Shown here: positions 1 through 8,849 of the stretch, in pieces
Layout of the letters: each line of letters opens with the position of its first letter
Position numbering within the stretch: position 1 is the stretch's first letter
Assembly: GCA_021806235.1 (NCBI GenBank)
Contig: JAJZXU010000026.1
Coordinates: forward strand, 1 to 64,000
Length of the DNA: 64,000 bases
Origin: Thermoplasmata archaeon
GTDB taxonomy: Archaea > Thermoplasmatota > Thermoplasmata > Thermoplasmatales > Thermoplasmataceae
Direction: 5' to 3'
The notes under the pieces: model-generated
Told to the model about the DNA's origin: nothing
Databases searched by the model: none
Seen by the model: only the letters and a program-made list of their open reading frames with translations
Position numbers and translations under genes: made by a program

Positions 1-17
1 ATATTGTTATTCTCCAT
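1..17 (-). CDS. 5' end of a gene running off the left edge
   Basis: Only five or six codons are visible (Met-Glu-Asn-Asn-Asn). The start is chosen because a perfect Shine-Dalgarno core sits 8 bases upstream, and the alternative ATG a few bases earlier runs into a stop after five codons. Function cannot be judged. Confidence 0.4.
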
Positions 18-25
18 ATTTCATT

Positions 26-33
26 ACCTCCTT
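26..33 (-). promoter_or_regulatory. Strong Shine-Dalgarno site for the left-edge gene
   Basis: The minus strand reads AAGGAGGT, complementary to the 3' end of 16S rRNA, 8 bases before the ATG. A second purine-rich stretch and its complement (GAGG / CCTC around a 5-base loop, positions about 42-58) lie just upstream and could form a small hairpin in the leader. Most genes in this window lack such a site, so this mRNA probably has a real 5' leader. Confidence 0.45.
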
Positions 34-35
34 GT

Positions 36-370
36 TGGTTCAGAGAGGTATTTCCTCCTGTTATTTAATAGATTATTCTATCTGTAACAGGGGGGTTTAT
101 ATTTACACAAAATTATACACACAACCCGGTATTAAAATAAAATCTCCAAAAATGAACCTGTTTGTAAACTTGAGTTAATGCATCTGGAAGATATACCCTT
201 ATATTTTCCATAATAATTGAAATAGTTAAAGGTATTAATACTTTTAATATCAAAATTTATAATACATAGCACTTCAATATTGAACTTAAAAATTTTATTT
301 AATTCTATACGTGGTTTTTTATCATTAAAATAATAAATATATAAGTGTTAATAAATTTATTTTTATAATT
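36..370. other. Intergenic region between two minus-strand genes
   Basis: No gene is visible here. A minus-strand TATA-like box (AAATATAAAC, 95-104) would place transcription start near position 70, giving the left-edge gene a leader of about 50 bases. The rest is AT-rich sequence downstream of the DUF4382-like gene; no clear repeat or terminator stem was seen apart from T-rich runs. Confidence 0.4.
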
Positions 371-934
371 TTAGCTTAATATTGTCATATTTCCGGACAT
401 CATGAATTTTGACGACGAACTTATAATGCCTCTTTCATGGATATCTATCACTATTGACGTTGTTCCATGTGCAGATACGGTTATTGTATGTACTGCAAGT
501 GCGAATGGTGCTGATAGCGTTAATGTGGTATTGCTTGTTATGCCCGGTGCAGACATATTAACCGATATGCTTTTTATGTATATTTTTATCATATTATATG
601 TTCCTGCATGAACACTTAAGTTTGATAAAAATGAGGCATTTGATGGTGTTATATTAAGTACATTCACGGTTTTATCATGCAACGAATAATTTGTCCAGCC
701 TGTTGAATTTGAGGCACCCTTGCTATGCAGTGCAATTGCTGAAAACGTAACATACAGACCTCCATGCATACCTCCATGTAATGCATCTGGAGAAGAATTT
801 GTTGTATTTGTTACCATCATATCGGCCGTGTTCACCTTTAGTTTTCCTGTTGTCTCATAGTGATACCCATAGTAACCTATTCCGGCTATTATAACTATTA
901 CCATTATAGCAGCTATTATCTTTCCTCCTTTCAT
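371..934 (-). CDS. Membrane-anchored extracellular protein, DUF4382-like
   Basis: The 187-residue protein has one N-terminal hydrophobic segment (about residues 7-22) that would act as signal anchor, followed by an extracytoplasmic Asn/Thr/Ser-rich domain. The segment YVTFSAIALHSKG...GW, a later NVLNITP and a YNMIKIYIKSI stretch resemble the beta-rich DUF4382 domain of secreted archaeal and bacterial proteins. Several N-x-S/T sites suit archaeal N-glycosylation. Biochemical role is unknown. It stands alone, divergent from the gamma-glutamyltransferase gene. The family assignment is by pattern only. Confidence 0.7.
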   Translation of the reverse strand: MKGGKIIAAIMVIVIIAGIGYYGYHYETTGKLKVNTADMMVTNTTNSSPDALHGGMHGGLYVTFSAIALHSKGASNSTGWTNYSLHDKTVNVLNITPSNASFLSNLSVHAGTYNMIKIYIKSISVNMSAPGITSNTTLTLSAPFALAVHTITVSAHGTTSIVIDIHERGIISSSSKFMMSGNMTILS

Positions 935-999
935 AAAAACTAATATAAATCATAGTATATAAATATAATCGAAATTGAATTGATATAAATACACATACC

Positions 1000-1009
1000 T
1001 TATATATAA
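1000..1009 (+). promoter_or_regulatory. TATA box of the gamma-glutamyltransferase gene
   Basis: TTATATATAA lies 27-36 bases before the ATG at 1036. This is the spacing expected for an archaeal promoter with a transcript that begins at or just before the start codon. Confidence 0.5.
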
Positions 1010-1035
1010 TATATCAATGTTATTACAGTGATTAT

Positions 1036-2481
1036 ATGAATTCTGGAGTAGCTTCAAGTCATCCATTAAGTACTTTTGCTGGAAAGGAGGTTTTAGCCAA
1101 AGGTGGTAACGCATACGATGCATTATTAGCCGTTTCATCCTGTTTAGTTGTGGTTCAGCCACATCTGAATGGTCTCGGGGGTGATTTCTTCTCAACAGTA
1201 AAGGATAATGATTATTATTCAATAAATGCAAGCGGTTATGCCTCAGAAAAGGCCACTATTAACTTTTTTTTGGACAAGGGTTATAGGGAAATACCAAAAA
1301 AAGGTCATTTTTCTTCACTCTCTGTTCCAGGTCTTGTATCTGCATGGGAGATTATATCAGAAAAAATTAATTTAAGTTTATCAGAAGATTTTAAAAGGGC
1401 AATACAGTTTGCAAAAAATGGGTTTGTCCCATCGGAAAAATTAAAAAAGGCAATGAAAGCGATGCCCGGTGATTATGATTTTGAAAATATTTATAAAAAT
1501 TCAGATAAGATACTGTATCAAAAGGACATGGCAAATACATTTAACGAATTAATAAAAACAAATTTTCACTCATTTTATCATGGAAAAATTGCAAAGGCAA
1601 TAGATAAGGATATGGTAAGCAAGGGTGGTTTAATGAGATTTGATGATTTAGACAAATATAAGGCAGAAATCAAAAAACCATTGAAAACAAAATATAGAAA
1701 TTATGATGTATACACTAATCCTCCAGTAAGCCAGGGATTAACAGCCTTAGCATGGTTTAACATTTTAAATAATTACGATTTAAAGGGCATGAATAAAAAT
1801 AATTATTATGACACATTAATAAAAACAATGTATGATGCATATAATATCAGGAAAAATTACGTTTATGATGGGTCTGTAATAGATGATGTAACAAACTTAA
1901 AGCCGGACAGTTCAACAAATACTTACAGAAAGGATAACAATTCTGATACTACTGCATACTCAATATATGATGGAAATATAGAAATAAGCGCCATACAGAG
2001 TAATTATATGGGCTTCGGATCCGGGCATACAATACATGGCACCGGCATAAACATGAATAACCGTGGATCCTACTTTTCCCTTGATAAGGACAATAAAAAC
2101 AGTTTAAAGCCATTTAAAAAAACGTTTCATACACTGATGGGTACCCTGGTTTCCGGTGAAAGGGATATAATATTCGGATCAATGGGTGGCGATATACAGC
2201 CCGAGGTTAATGTTCAGGTACTTTCCAGGATAATAGATTTAGATTATGATATAGAAAATGCAATATCATACCCAAGATTCGCATACCCTGCATCAATATA
2301 CAGTGATTCAGATATATACTATGAGAAATCATTAGGCCTTGGAAAATATAAACCCGTTGATGACCTGAATGATATGATGGGACATGCCCAGGGCATAATA
2401 GTAGGCAATGATGTTAGTGAGGGCTTTGACCCGCGTGGAGACGGTCTCCTTGAGTATAATTTAAAGGAATATTTTAAATAA
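1036..2481 (+). CDS. ggt: Gamma-glutamyltransferase (gamma-glutamyltranspeptidase)
   Basis: This Ntn-hydrolase family enzyme cleaves or transfers gamma-glutamyl groups of glutathione-like compounds or glutamine. The N-terminal GVASSHPLSTFAG...GGNAYDALLA block and the GLGGDFF motif are family hallmarks. Autocleavage is expected before Thr305 in the sequence SDTTAYS, giving a large and a small subunit; the usual TTH triplet is TTA here. The later MGFGSG and GSMGGDIQPE segments match the substrate-binding and oxyanion regions. At 481 residues it is shorter than bacterial enzymes, and there is no signal peptide, so a cytosolic location is inferred. SurE follows 85 bases downstream on the same strand. 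Confidence 0.92.
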   Translation: MNSGVASSHPLSTFAGKEVLAKGGNAYDALLAVSSCLVVVQPHLNGLGGDFFSTVKDNDYYSINASGYASEKATINFFLDKGYREIPKKGHFSSLSVPGLVSAWEIISEKINLSLSEDFKRAIQFAKNGFVPSEKLKKAMKAMPGDYDFENIYKNSDKILYQKDMANTFNELIKTNFHSFYHGKIAKAIDKDMVSKGGLMRFDDLDKYKAEIKKPLKTKYRNYDVYTNPPVSQGLTALAWFNILNNYDLKGMNKNNYYDTLIKTMYDAYNIRKNYVYDGSVIDDVTNLKPDSSTNTYRKDNNSDTTAYSIYDGNIEISAIQSNYMGFGSGHTIHGTGINMNNRGSYFSLDKDNKNSLKPFKKTFHTLMGTLVSGERDIIFGSMGGDIQPEVNVQVLSRIIDLDYDIENAISYPRFAYPASIYSDSDIYYEKSLGLGKYKPVDDLNDMMGHAQGIIVGNDVSEGFDPRGDGLLEYNLKEYFK

Positions 2482-2566
2482 AATTCCTAATTTATATATA
2501 AATATATATAGAATAACAGAAAATATTGAGATAAAATTATATAACATCATCCAATGTTAAAATATT

Positions 2567-3376
2567 ATGATTTTAGTAACAAATGATGATGGATTTAATG
2601 CAATAGGTATCAGAAGGTTATATGAGGGTGCTTCGGAACTGGATGATACACTCATGGTGGCACCCGATAATATGAGGAGTGCATCAGGCATGAGTATGTC
2701 ATTCACAGTTCCATTAAGAATGAATTCACTTGAAAACTACGGAATTAAAGGTTATTCAGTTTCAGGTTATCCAGCAGACTGTATATCCATTGCAAAGCAT
2801 GTAATATTAAAGAATAAAAAAATAGATTTGGTGACAAGCGGGATAAACTACGGTTCAAACATATCATTGAGGGCATTATATACAAGTGGAACGATTTCAG
2901 CGGCAATGGCGGCTGCATTAATTGGCATAAAAAGTATGGCGTTTTCAATAGTTACAGAATATGCTAACACCAAAAAAGGTGCAGATTTTGATAGGGCATA
3001 CGTAGTTTCTAAATACATAATAAGTGAATTTCTTAAAAACGGTTTTCCTGAAAATGTTGATATTTTAAATATAAACTTCCCGGAAAAAATGGATGAAAAT
3101 ACAAAAATAAAGGTTGTACCAATGCTTAAAAATGCATTCAGCGACTTTGTAAATCAGAGAAAAGACCCGACTGGTAAGGATTATTACTGGTTTGGCAATA
3201 CCTTCGGTGAATTCGATGAAAGCAATTCAGATTACTATGTTCTGATGAAGGAGAAAAATATATCCGTTACGCCTCTAAGTGTTCATGGCCACAACATAAA
3301 TGATTTTAGTTCAACAATACAGTTCTTTGAAAATGTTTCCCAGGCACTGTATGAGGACGATATATACAATATGTAA
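2567..3376 (+). CDS. surE: 5'/3'-nucleotidase SurE
   Basis: SurE is a metal-dependent acid phosphatase acting on nucleoside monophosphates and, in some species, short polyphosphate. The N-terminus ILVTNDDGFNAIG carries the metal-binding Asp7-Asp8 pair. VAPDNMRSASGMSMS and the LVTSGINYGSN segment are the other conserved active-site loops, and the LYTSGTISAAMAAAL helix follows. The 269-residue length is normal. An AT-rich spacer with TATA-like sequence (around 2496-2510) precedes it, so it may have its own promoter rather than depend on the gene upstream. Confidence 0.95.
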   Translation: MILVTNDDGFNAIGIRRLYEGASELDDTLMVAPDNMRSASGMSMSFTVPLRMNSLENYGIKGYSVSGYPADCISIAKHVILKNKKIDLVTSGINYGSNISLRALYTSGTISAAMAAALIGIKSMAFSIVTEYANTKKGADFDRAYVVSKYIISEFLKNGFPENVDILNINFPEKMDENTKIKVVPMLKNAFSDFVNQRKDPTGKDYYWFGNTFGEFDESNSDYYVLMKEKNISVTPLSVHGHNINDFSSTIQFFENVSQALYEDDIYNM

Positions 3377-3468
3377 CGGGTTATAATTTCTGTTAGAAAC
3401 GTTAACAGATACCTTTATAAAGTTTATAAATAGTAATATTTATTATATTTTGCAATAATAACCAATGA

Positions 3469-4308
3469 ATGATTACCATTTCAGGTTTAAATAAAATTTA
3501 TAATAAAAATAAAATTGCACTTAATATTGAAAACCAGGATATAGATAATGGTATTGTTTCAATAATAGGCCAGAACGGGGCCGGGAAAACCACATTATTA
3601 AGAATATTATCAACCCAGTTAAAGGCCACGTCTGGCGATGCATTTATAGATAATATAAGTGTAATGAAGGAATATAATAAAATAAGAAAAAAAACTGTAA
3701 GTATACCGCAGGAAGCAGCACCTATAGGCATATTAACATCGTATGAACAGGTTTATATGTATCTCACTGCAAGGGGATTTTCATTTCATTCTGCAAGGGA
3801 AGAAGCAAATAGGGCTCTGAAGGAAGTTGGTTTATATAATGTGAGGAACAGGCCCACGGATGAATTATCCGGTGGTATGAAAAGAAAAATGTTTGTTGCC
3901 ATGGCACTGGCATCTAATGCTGACACAATATTCCTGGATGAACCCACTACAGGGTTAGATCCATTATCAAGGATGGAGGTCTGGTCTGCCATTAAGGAAT
4001 TAACAGGCAATACAATATTAACAACACATTATATGGAGGAGGCAGAGGAATTATCCAGGAAAATATACATGATGGATTCCGGTAATTTTATAGGTTCTGG
4101 AACCATAGATGAACTATTACTGCCATTGAAGGGTAGGATAAGGATTGAGTCCAGGGAAAAAATGGATAATTCATACCATATTGGCAATCTATACATGAAA
4201 TATGTAGATTCAAAGGATTTACCAGATTATGAGAATAAATATTACAGCATCAAAAAGGTAACAATAGAGGATCTATTTATAATAAGGGGTGTTAATCTTG
4301 AATCTTAA
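3469..4308 (+). CDS. ABC transporter ATP-binding protein (ABC-2 exporter type)
   Basis: The protein has Walker A GQNGAGKT (about residues 38-45), the signature LSGGMKRK, Walker B TIFLDEPTTGLDP and the switch histidine in ILTTHYMEEAEEL. These are typical of DrrA/NatA-like ATPases of ABC-2 exporters. The C-terminal 60 residues form the small accessory domain of that family. The downstream permease gene overlaps its 3' end by 20 bases, so the two are translationally coupled and form one half-size transporter system. Substrate is unknown; multidrug, lipid or ion export are the usual roles. Confidence 0.9.
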   Translation: MITISGLNKIYNKNKIALNIENQDIDNGIVSIIGQNGAGKTTLLRILSTQLKATSGDAFIDNISVMKEYNKIRKKTVSIPQEAAPIGILTSYEQVYMYLTARGFSFHSAREEANRALKEVGLYNVRNRPTDELSGGMKRKMFVAMALASNADTIFLDEPTTGLDPLSRMEVWSAIKELTGNTILTTHYMEEAEELSRKIYMMDSGNFIGSGTIDELLLPLKGRIRIESREKMDNSYHIGNLYMKYVDSKDLPDYENKYYSIKKVTIEDLFIIRGVNLES

Positions 4309-5020
4309 ATTTATATTAACAATGGCATGGTATTATGGCATAAAAACTATAGTAAGGGGGCCATCCTATATAATAGCTTCATTATCCACGCCACTGACAT
4401 TGCTATTTTTAGTATTTGTTTTAAGCCACGGGGCGCTTGTTAAATTTGCAGTTGTGGGTGGATTAATAGCATTTGTCGGTTCAGTTGGCCTATCCGGTGC
4501 CGGTGATTCCGCATTTTTCAGATTACAATTGCGGATCCAGGATTTATATGTTTCAAGTAATATAAAACCATTTGATTATATGATAGCCTTTACATTAAGC
4601 TACCTTGTATTTGCCATACCAGGAATAGTCTTATATGTTTATCTGGGAGAGCTCTACCATCTGTTTAACCTGTATGATTCACTCGTAATGATTCTTTTAA
4701 TGGTTTCATTGATAATGACAACAACATCAATTTCATTTATGATATCGGGTTCAATACGCCACTTAAGAAATATATGGGGTATAACAGGTATAATCACAAT
4801 ACTTACAAGTATTTTACCTCCCACATTTTATCCCTATTATTATGTACCAAGAAATTTCCTCTACATAATTGCATTATCACCCACAACGCCGGCTGCAGTG
4901 ATAGCACAGGGAGTTTTTGGTTTATCTCCAATGATGAACAGTATGGTATATATAATGATATTTGAAACTGCTATATATTTAATATTAGCAAGATTCCTGG
5001 TAAGATGGAGGGAAAATTGA
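4289..5020 (+). CDS. ABC-2 type transporter permease
   Basis: This hydrophobic protein of 243 residues has about six membrane segments and an ABC-2 permease layout (GALVKFAVVGGLIAFVGSVGLSGAGDS loop, then paired helices). The start is a GTG inside the ATPase gene; an internal ATG at codon 12 is an alternative. It would pair with the ATPase immediately upstream to form an exporter in the cytoplasmic membrane. The cargo cannot be deduced from sequence. Confidence 0.82.
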   Translation: MLILNLKFILTMAWYYGIKTIVRGPSYIIASLSTPLTLLFLVFVLSHGALVKFAVVGGLIAFVGSVGLSGAGDSAFFRLQLRIQDLYVSSNIKPFDYMIAFTLSYLVFAIPGIVLYVYLGELYHLFNLYDSLVMILLMVSLIMTTTSISFMISGSIRHLRNIWGITGIITILTSILPPTFYPYYYVPRNFLYIIALSPTTPAAVIAQGVFGLSPMMNSMVYIMIFETAIYLILARFLVRWREN

Positions 5021-5069
5021 TAAGGCATTTAATGGAAAATATTATTAATGTTATTCATTTACATTAACA

Positions 5070-6482
5070 ATGGAATCCCCAAATAGTTCAATAATAAATG
5101 AAATAATAAAAGTTACGGGAAAAAATAATGTTATAACAGATTTTGAGGGTGAAATACCCTATGAAAATGACGCATCATATATAATGGGAGAAAAACCACT
5201 TTTAATTGCATTGCCGGAAAATAGGTATGAAATCTCGAAAGTATTAAAAATATGCAATGAAAATAAAATAAATGTGACTGTAAGGAGTGGCGGTACCTCA
5301 TTAACCGGTTCTTCCGTAATGACGGAACCAGGAATTCTTATAAACACAATGAACCTTGATAAAATAATAGAATTAAATTTATCATCAAGATACGTTGTCT
5401 GTGAACCTGGATTAAGATTAGACGATTTAAATAACTATTTAAAAAAATATAACTTTTTTTATCCACCAGACCCTGCAAGTTCAAGGGCATCAACGGTTGG
5501 TGGTACATTATCAACAAATGCCGGTGGTTTACGTGCAGTAAAATATGGTGCAACAAAGGAATGGGTTTTAGGTCTTGAATTTGTTTTGCCTAATGGTGAA
5601 ATAATAAGTACAGGCGAATATACATTAAAGAGAAGCGCAGGTTATGATTTAACTGCATTAATTGTTGGAAGCGAGGGTACATTAGGAATAATAACAAAAG
5701 CTATATTAAAAATAGAGCCACTGCCAGAAAAAACAGGAAAAATAATTGGATTCTTTAAAAATATTTATGATGTTGGCAATGCAATGAGCTCTGTAAAAAA
5801 TGCAGGCATAACACCGATAATGGCGGAGTTCCTGGATTTTTATACGTTAAATTCAATAAGGGATAAACTAAAATTGAAAATACCAGAGTATACAAAATAT
5901 ATGCTTATGCTGGATATAGATTCAACAGAGGAATCACTGGAGAAGAAATTACTGGATGTAAAGAAAATACTATCAAAATTTTCCGGGGATATTATAATAA
6001 TAAGAGATGAAAAAACAATGGATGAAATATATATGGCAAGAAAGGGTGCATATTCATCATTGTTAAAGGAAAGGGAAAATAAAAATCAGATAATAGTGAT
6101 AGGGGATGTTATAGTACCTGCCGATCAATTGCCGGATGCAATGAAGGAAATAGAGAAAAAGGTAAGGGAAAATAAATTAAAGGTGACACTGTTCGGTCAT
6201 ATAGGCGATGGAAATATACATGCAAATATTTTTGCAGACAGCAATGAAACCGGTTTAAAAAAGGTGGCTAAATTCCAGATGGATATAGCCAAAATTGCAA
6301 TAAAACACAGGGGTTCAGTTTCAGCTGAACACGGCATAGGCACAGAAAAGAATGAACTATTATATGAGGAATATAGAGATAAGGATTCTCTATATACTTT
6401 AGAGTTAATGAAGGAGATAAAAAAGGTTTTTGACCCCCGTAATATTATGAACAGAGGTAAGATTTTCTATGAACACAATTGA
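5070..6482 (+). CDS. FAD-linked oxidase, glycolate / D-lactate dehydrogenase GlcD-like subunit
   Basis: The 470-residue flavoprotein oxidises a 2-hydroxy acid such as D-lactate or glycolate to the 2-oxo acid. The VAO-type FAD-binding domain is clear: VTVRSGGTSLTGSS, DPASSRASTVGGTLSTNAGG and LGLEFVLPNGE in the first half. The C-terminal half has HIGDGNIHANI and AEHGIGTEKN, the substrate-side motifs of the GlcD / D-lactate dehydrogenase family. Its 3' end overlaps the Fe-S subunit gene by 14 bases, so electrons probably pass from FAD to that partner and then to the respiratory chain. Lactate versus glycolate cannot be separated by eye. Confidence 0.9.
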   Translation: MESPNSSIINEIIKVTGKNNVITDFEGEIPYENDASYIMGEKPLLIALPENRYEISKVLKICNENKINVTVRSGGTSLTGSSVMTEPGILINTMNLDKIIELNLSSRYVVCEPGLRLDDLNNYLKKYNFFYPPDPASSRASTVGGTLSTNAGGLRAVKYGATKEWVLGLEFVLPNGEIISTGEYTLKRSAGYDLTALIVGSEGTLGIITKAILKIEPLPEKTGKIIGFFKNIYDVGNAMSSVKNAGITPIMAEFLDFYTLNSIRDKLKLKIPEYTKYMLMLDIDSTEESLEKKLLDVKKILSKFSGDIIIIRDEKTMDEIYMARKGAYSSLLKERENKNQIIVIGDVIVPADQLPDAMKEIEKKVRENKLKVTLFGHIGDGNIHANIFADSNETGLKKVAKFQMDIAKIAIKHRGSVSAEHGIGTEKNELLYEEYRDKDSLYTLELMKEIKKVFDPRNIMNRGKIFYEHN

Positions 6483-7674
6483 TAAAATAGAAGAAATAAC
6501 GGATAAATGTATAAAATGTGGATTCTGTGAAAGTGTTTGCCCCACATTGCCCGCATTTAAATATAATTCTATATATGGTGCAAGGGGCAGGGTAATACTG
6601 GCCGGGTATGCAGTAAACCACATGGATGAACCATTAAAATTAGACGATTCCTTTTATTCATGTCTGGATTGTTTTGCCTGTGAAAATGCATGCCCTGTTG
6701 GAATCAATGCCGGTGTTGTAAGTGAATTATTAAAGGAATCAATAACAGAACAAAAATTCAATAAAAAAAATCCAGTTGCGGAAATGATGAAGGATGCAAT
6801 ATTAAAATATGAAAACCCACTGGGGTTAAAGGATCAATGCTCGCAGTGGTCACACGGTATAAAATTTGATAAATCTGATACGATAATTTTAACCGGTGAT
6901 ATGTATCAATTAATGCCATATACAAGGTTTATAAACAAAGTAAGAAAACACATTGATAGTGCTATAGTAAACTCATTTTCAAAAATTATCTCAAAAAATA
7001 TCAATTTAATTACATTATCAAGGCATTTCTATGATAAAAATTTAAGGATAAAAATGGATTATGAACTTAAAAACATTGTTTATTTATTAAAAAAATCAGG
7101 ACTAAAATTTGATTATTTAGGTTGGGAAGAACCATATCCCGGAATGTTTCTATATGATCTGGGTTACATTAATGAATTTAAAAAATACTCAAAAAATATA
7201 TACAAATTTTTAAAATCAAAAAATGTAAAAACTATAATAGCTATAGACCCACATACGTATGATTTATTGAAGAATAAATATCCATTATTTATCAGGGATT
7301 TTGACATTAATATTGTATATTATACAGATTTAATAAATTTAAACCTGAAGAAATCAGATGAAAAAATAACTGTTCAGGAGCCATGCCATATGGTATTGCA
7401 TAATAATAACTACAGGGCAATGGACATATTAAACAATATATCTGATGTGAAATTACCGGACCGTAATGGAAAGACTACAATGTGCTGTGGTGGACCCGAT
7501 GAATTATTATATCCAGAAATATCATACAGTGTATCCAGAAAAAGATATGATGACTTAAAGAAAACAGCGGATAAAATAGTTACAGTATGTCCATTATGTT
7601 ACAACAATTTATCATACGATGATAATGTTATTGACTTCTCAGAATTTGTCAGGAATTTAATTATTAATGATTGA
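6469..7674 (+). CDS. Fe-S oxidoreductase, GlcF/heterodisulfide-reductase-like subunit
   Basis: Two [4Fe-4S] motifs open the protein: CIKCGFCESVCP near residue 12 and CLDCFACENACP near residue 65. The C-terminal half contains one complete CCG domain (EPCHMVLHN...MCCGGPDE...VCPLCYNN). The first CCG repeat usual in GlcF and HdrD is not recognisable, so only one cysteine-rich domain may bind a cofactor. The overlap with the FAD oxidase gene marks them as one complex. It would sit at the inner face of the membrane and hand electrons to quinone. Confidence 0.88.
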   Translation: MNTIDKIEEITDKCIKCGFCESVCPTLPAFKYNSIYGARGRVILAGYAVNHMDEPLKLDDSFYSCLDCFACENACPVGINAGVVSELLKESITEQKFNKKNPVAEMMKDAILKYENPLGLKDQCSQWSHGIKFDKSDTIILTGDMYQLMPYTRFINKVRKHIDSAIVNSFSKIISKNINLITLSRHFYDKNLRIKMDYELKNIVYLLKKSGLKFDYLGWEEPYPGMFLYDLGYINEFKKYSKNIYKFLKSKNVKTIIAIDPHTYDLLKNKYPLFIRDFDINIVYYTDLINLNLKKSDEKITVQEPCHMVLHNNNYRAMDILNNISDVKLPDRNGKTTMCCGGPDELLYPEISYSVSRKRYDDLKKTADKIVTVCPLCYNNLSYDDNVIDFSEFVRNLIIND

Positions 7675-7796
7675 TAGTAATATTACCAATTTTTTTCAAT
7701 GAATAATTTTAATAAATAATTACTAAAAGTAATTACAATATACATTCGTTACGTAAATATTTTATATTGATATACAATAAGTGAGAAAGTGATAAT

Positions 7797-8849
7797 ATGC
7801 ACGTTGTAAAAATAGGTGGTTCAATATTGAAGGATAAAAACGATCTTTCAATGATAAAAAACAAACTTAGAGACTGCCATAACTGTATTGTTGTTACATC
7901 AGCGTTGAAAAATGTAACAAATATGCTGATCGAGGCAACAGAGACAAAAAATACAGGAATCATAAATATTATTTATAATATGCATATGAACATTGCAGGG
8001 GATTATTTAGATAATAATTCAATAGTCTTATTAAAAAAATTCAGGGATGAATTATATAACCTTGTTTCAGCGGATAATAATATATTGTTGCGTGATAAAA
8101 TACTGTCGTATGGAGAAAGAATGAGCACAGTAATATTATATAATTTTTTTAGGGAAAATGGTTTTAATGTTTCATATATACTGGAACCGTTTATAGTAAC
8201 AGATAATAATTTTGGTGATGCAAATTTTATATATAATTATACAGAAAAAAATATAAAAGCACTAAAATTCAGTGATTTTACCATAGTACCGGGCTTTACT
8301 GGCAAAACAGTAAATAATGAAATCACAACTCTTGGGAGGGGAGGTAGCGATTATACTGCAATGGTAATAGGGAATATATTAAATTCAAACGTCAGGATCA
8401 TAACGGATGTTCCCGGGATAATGACATCGGACCCAAAAATCTTTAAAAATTCTAAAACCCTAAGTGAAATATCAATAAAAGAAGTTTTAAAAATGTCATA
8501 TTTCGGCGTAAAAAATTTTAATTCCAAAACATTTGCCCCAGTTACGGATAAAAACATAGATATAACTATAGAATCATTATACAGCGGGGATAAGACAACC
8601 ATAACAAAAAACGAAATCAGCACTTTAAAATGCGTGGCCCTGACAGGTTATAACAGCACACCATCTAAAAACCTGCTTGTGTTTATAGGTCACGGTATAA
8701 TGGAGCCATATATAAGCAATAATATAATAAATTACATAGGCAAAAATCATTTATATTACAAGGATGACCTATCGTTATCTGTTGTTCTGGATGATGACAT
8801 GATAAACAATAAGAAATGTTTCGAGGTTGCTTCATCATGGATAGAATAA
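7797..8849 (+). CDS. lysC: Aspartokinase
   Basis: Aspartokinase phosphorylates L-aspartate to aspartyl-4-phosphate, the first step toward threonine, methionine and lysine. The N-terminal VVKIGGSIL is the amino-acid-kinase signature. LGRGGSDYTAMVIGNIL and ITDVPGIMTSDPK mark the aspartate/ATP site. At 350 residues there is space for one degenerate ACT domain (about 75 residues) instead of two, so feedback control may be weak or different. The aspartate-semialdehyde dehydrogenase gene starts inside its last codons, so the two consecutive pathway steps are co-translated. Confidence 0.92.
   Translation: MHVVKIGGSILKDKNDLSMIKNKLRDCHNCIVVTSALKNVTNMLIEATETKNTGIINIIYNMHMNIAGDYLDNNSIVLLKKFRDELYNLVSADNNILLRDKILSYGERMSTVILYNFFRENGFNVSYILEPFIVTDNNFGDANFIYNYTEKNIKALKFSDFTIVPGFTGKTVNNEITTLGRGGSDYTAMVIGNILNSNVRIITDVPGIMTSDPKIFKNSKTLSEISIKEVLKMSYFGVKNFNSKTFAPVTDKNIDITIESLYSGDKTTITKNEISTLKCVALTGYNSTPSKNLLVFIGHGIMEPYISNNIINYIGKNHLYYKDDLSLSVVLDDDMINNKKCFEVASSWIE

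Noticed and set aside
950-1231. Minus-strand frame opposite the start of the gamma-glutamyltransferase gene
   Set aside because: Composition (many His, Leu, Asn) is that of a shadow frame, and it covers the other gene's promoter and conserved N-terminus.
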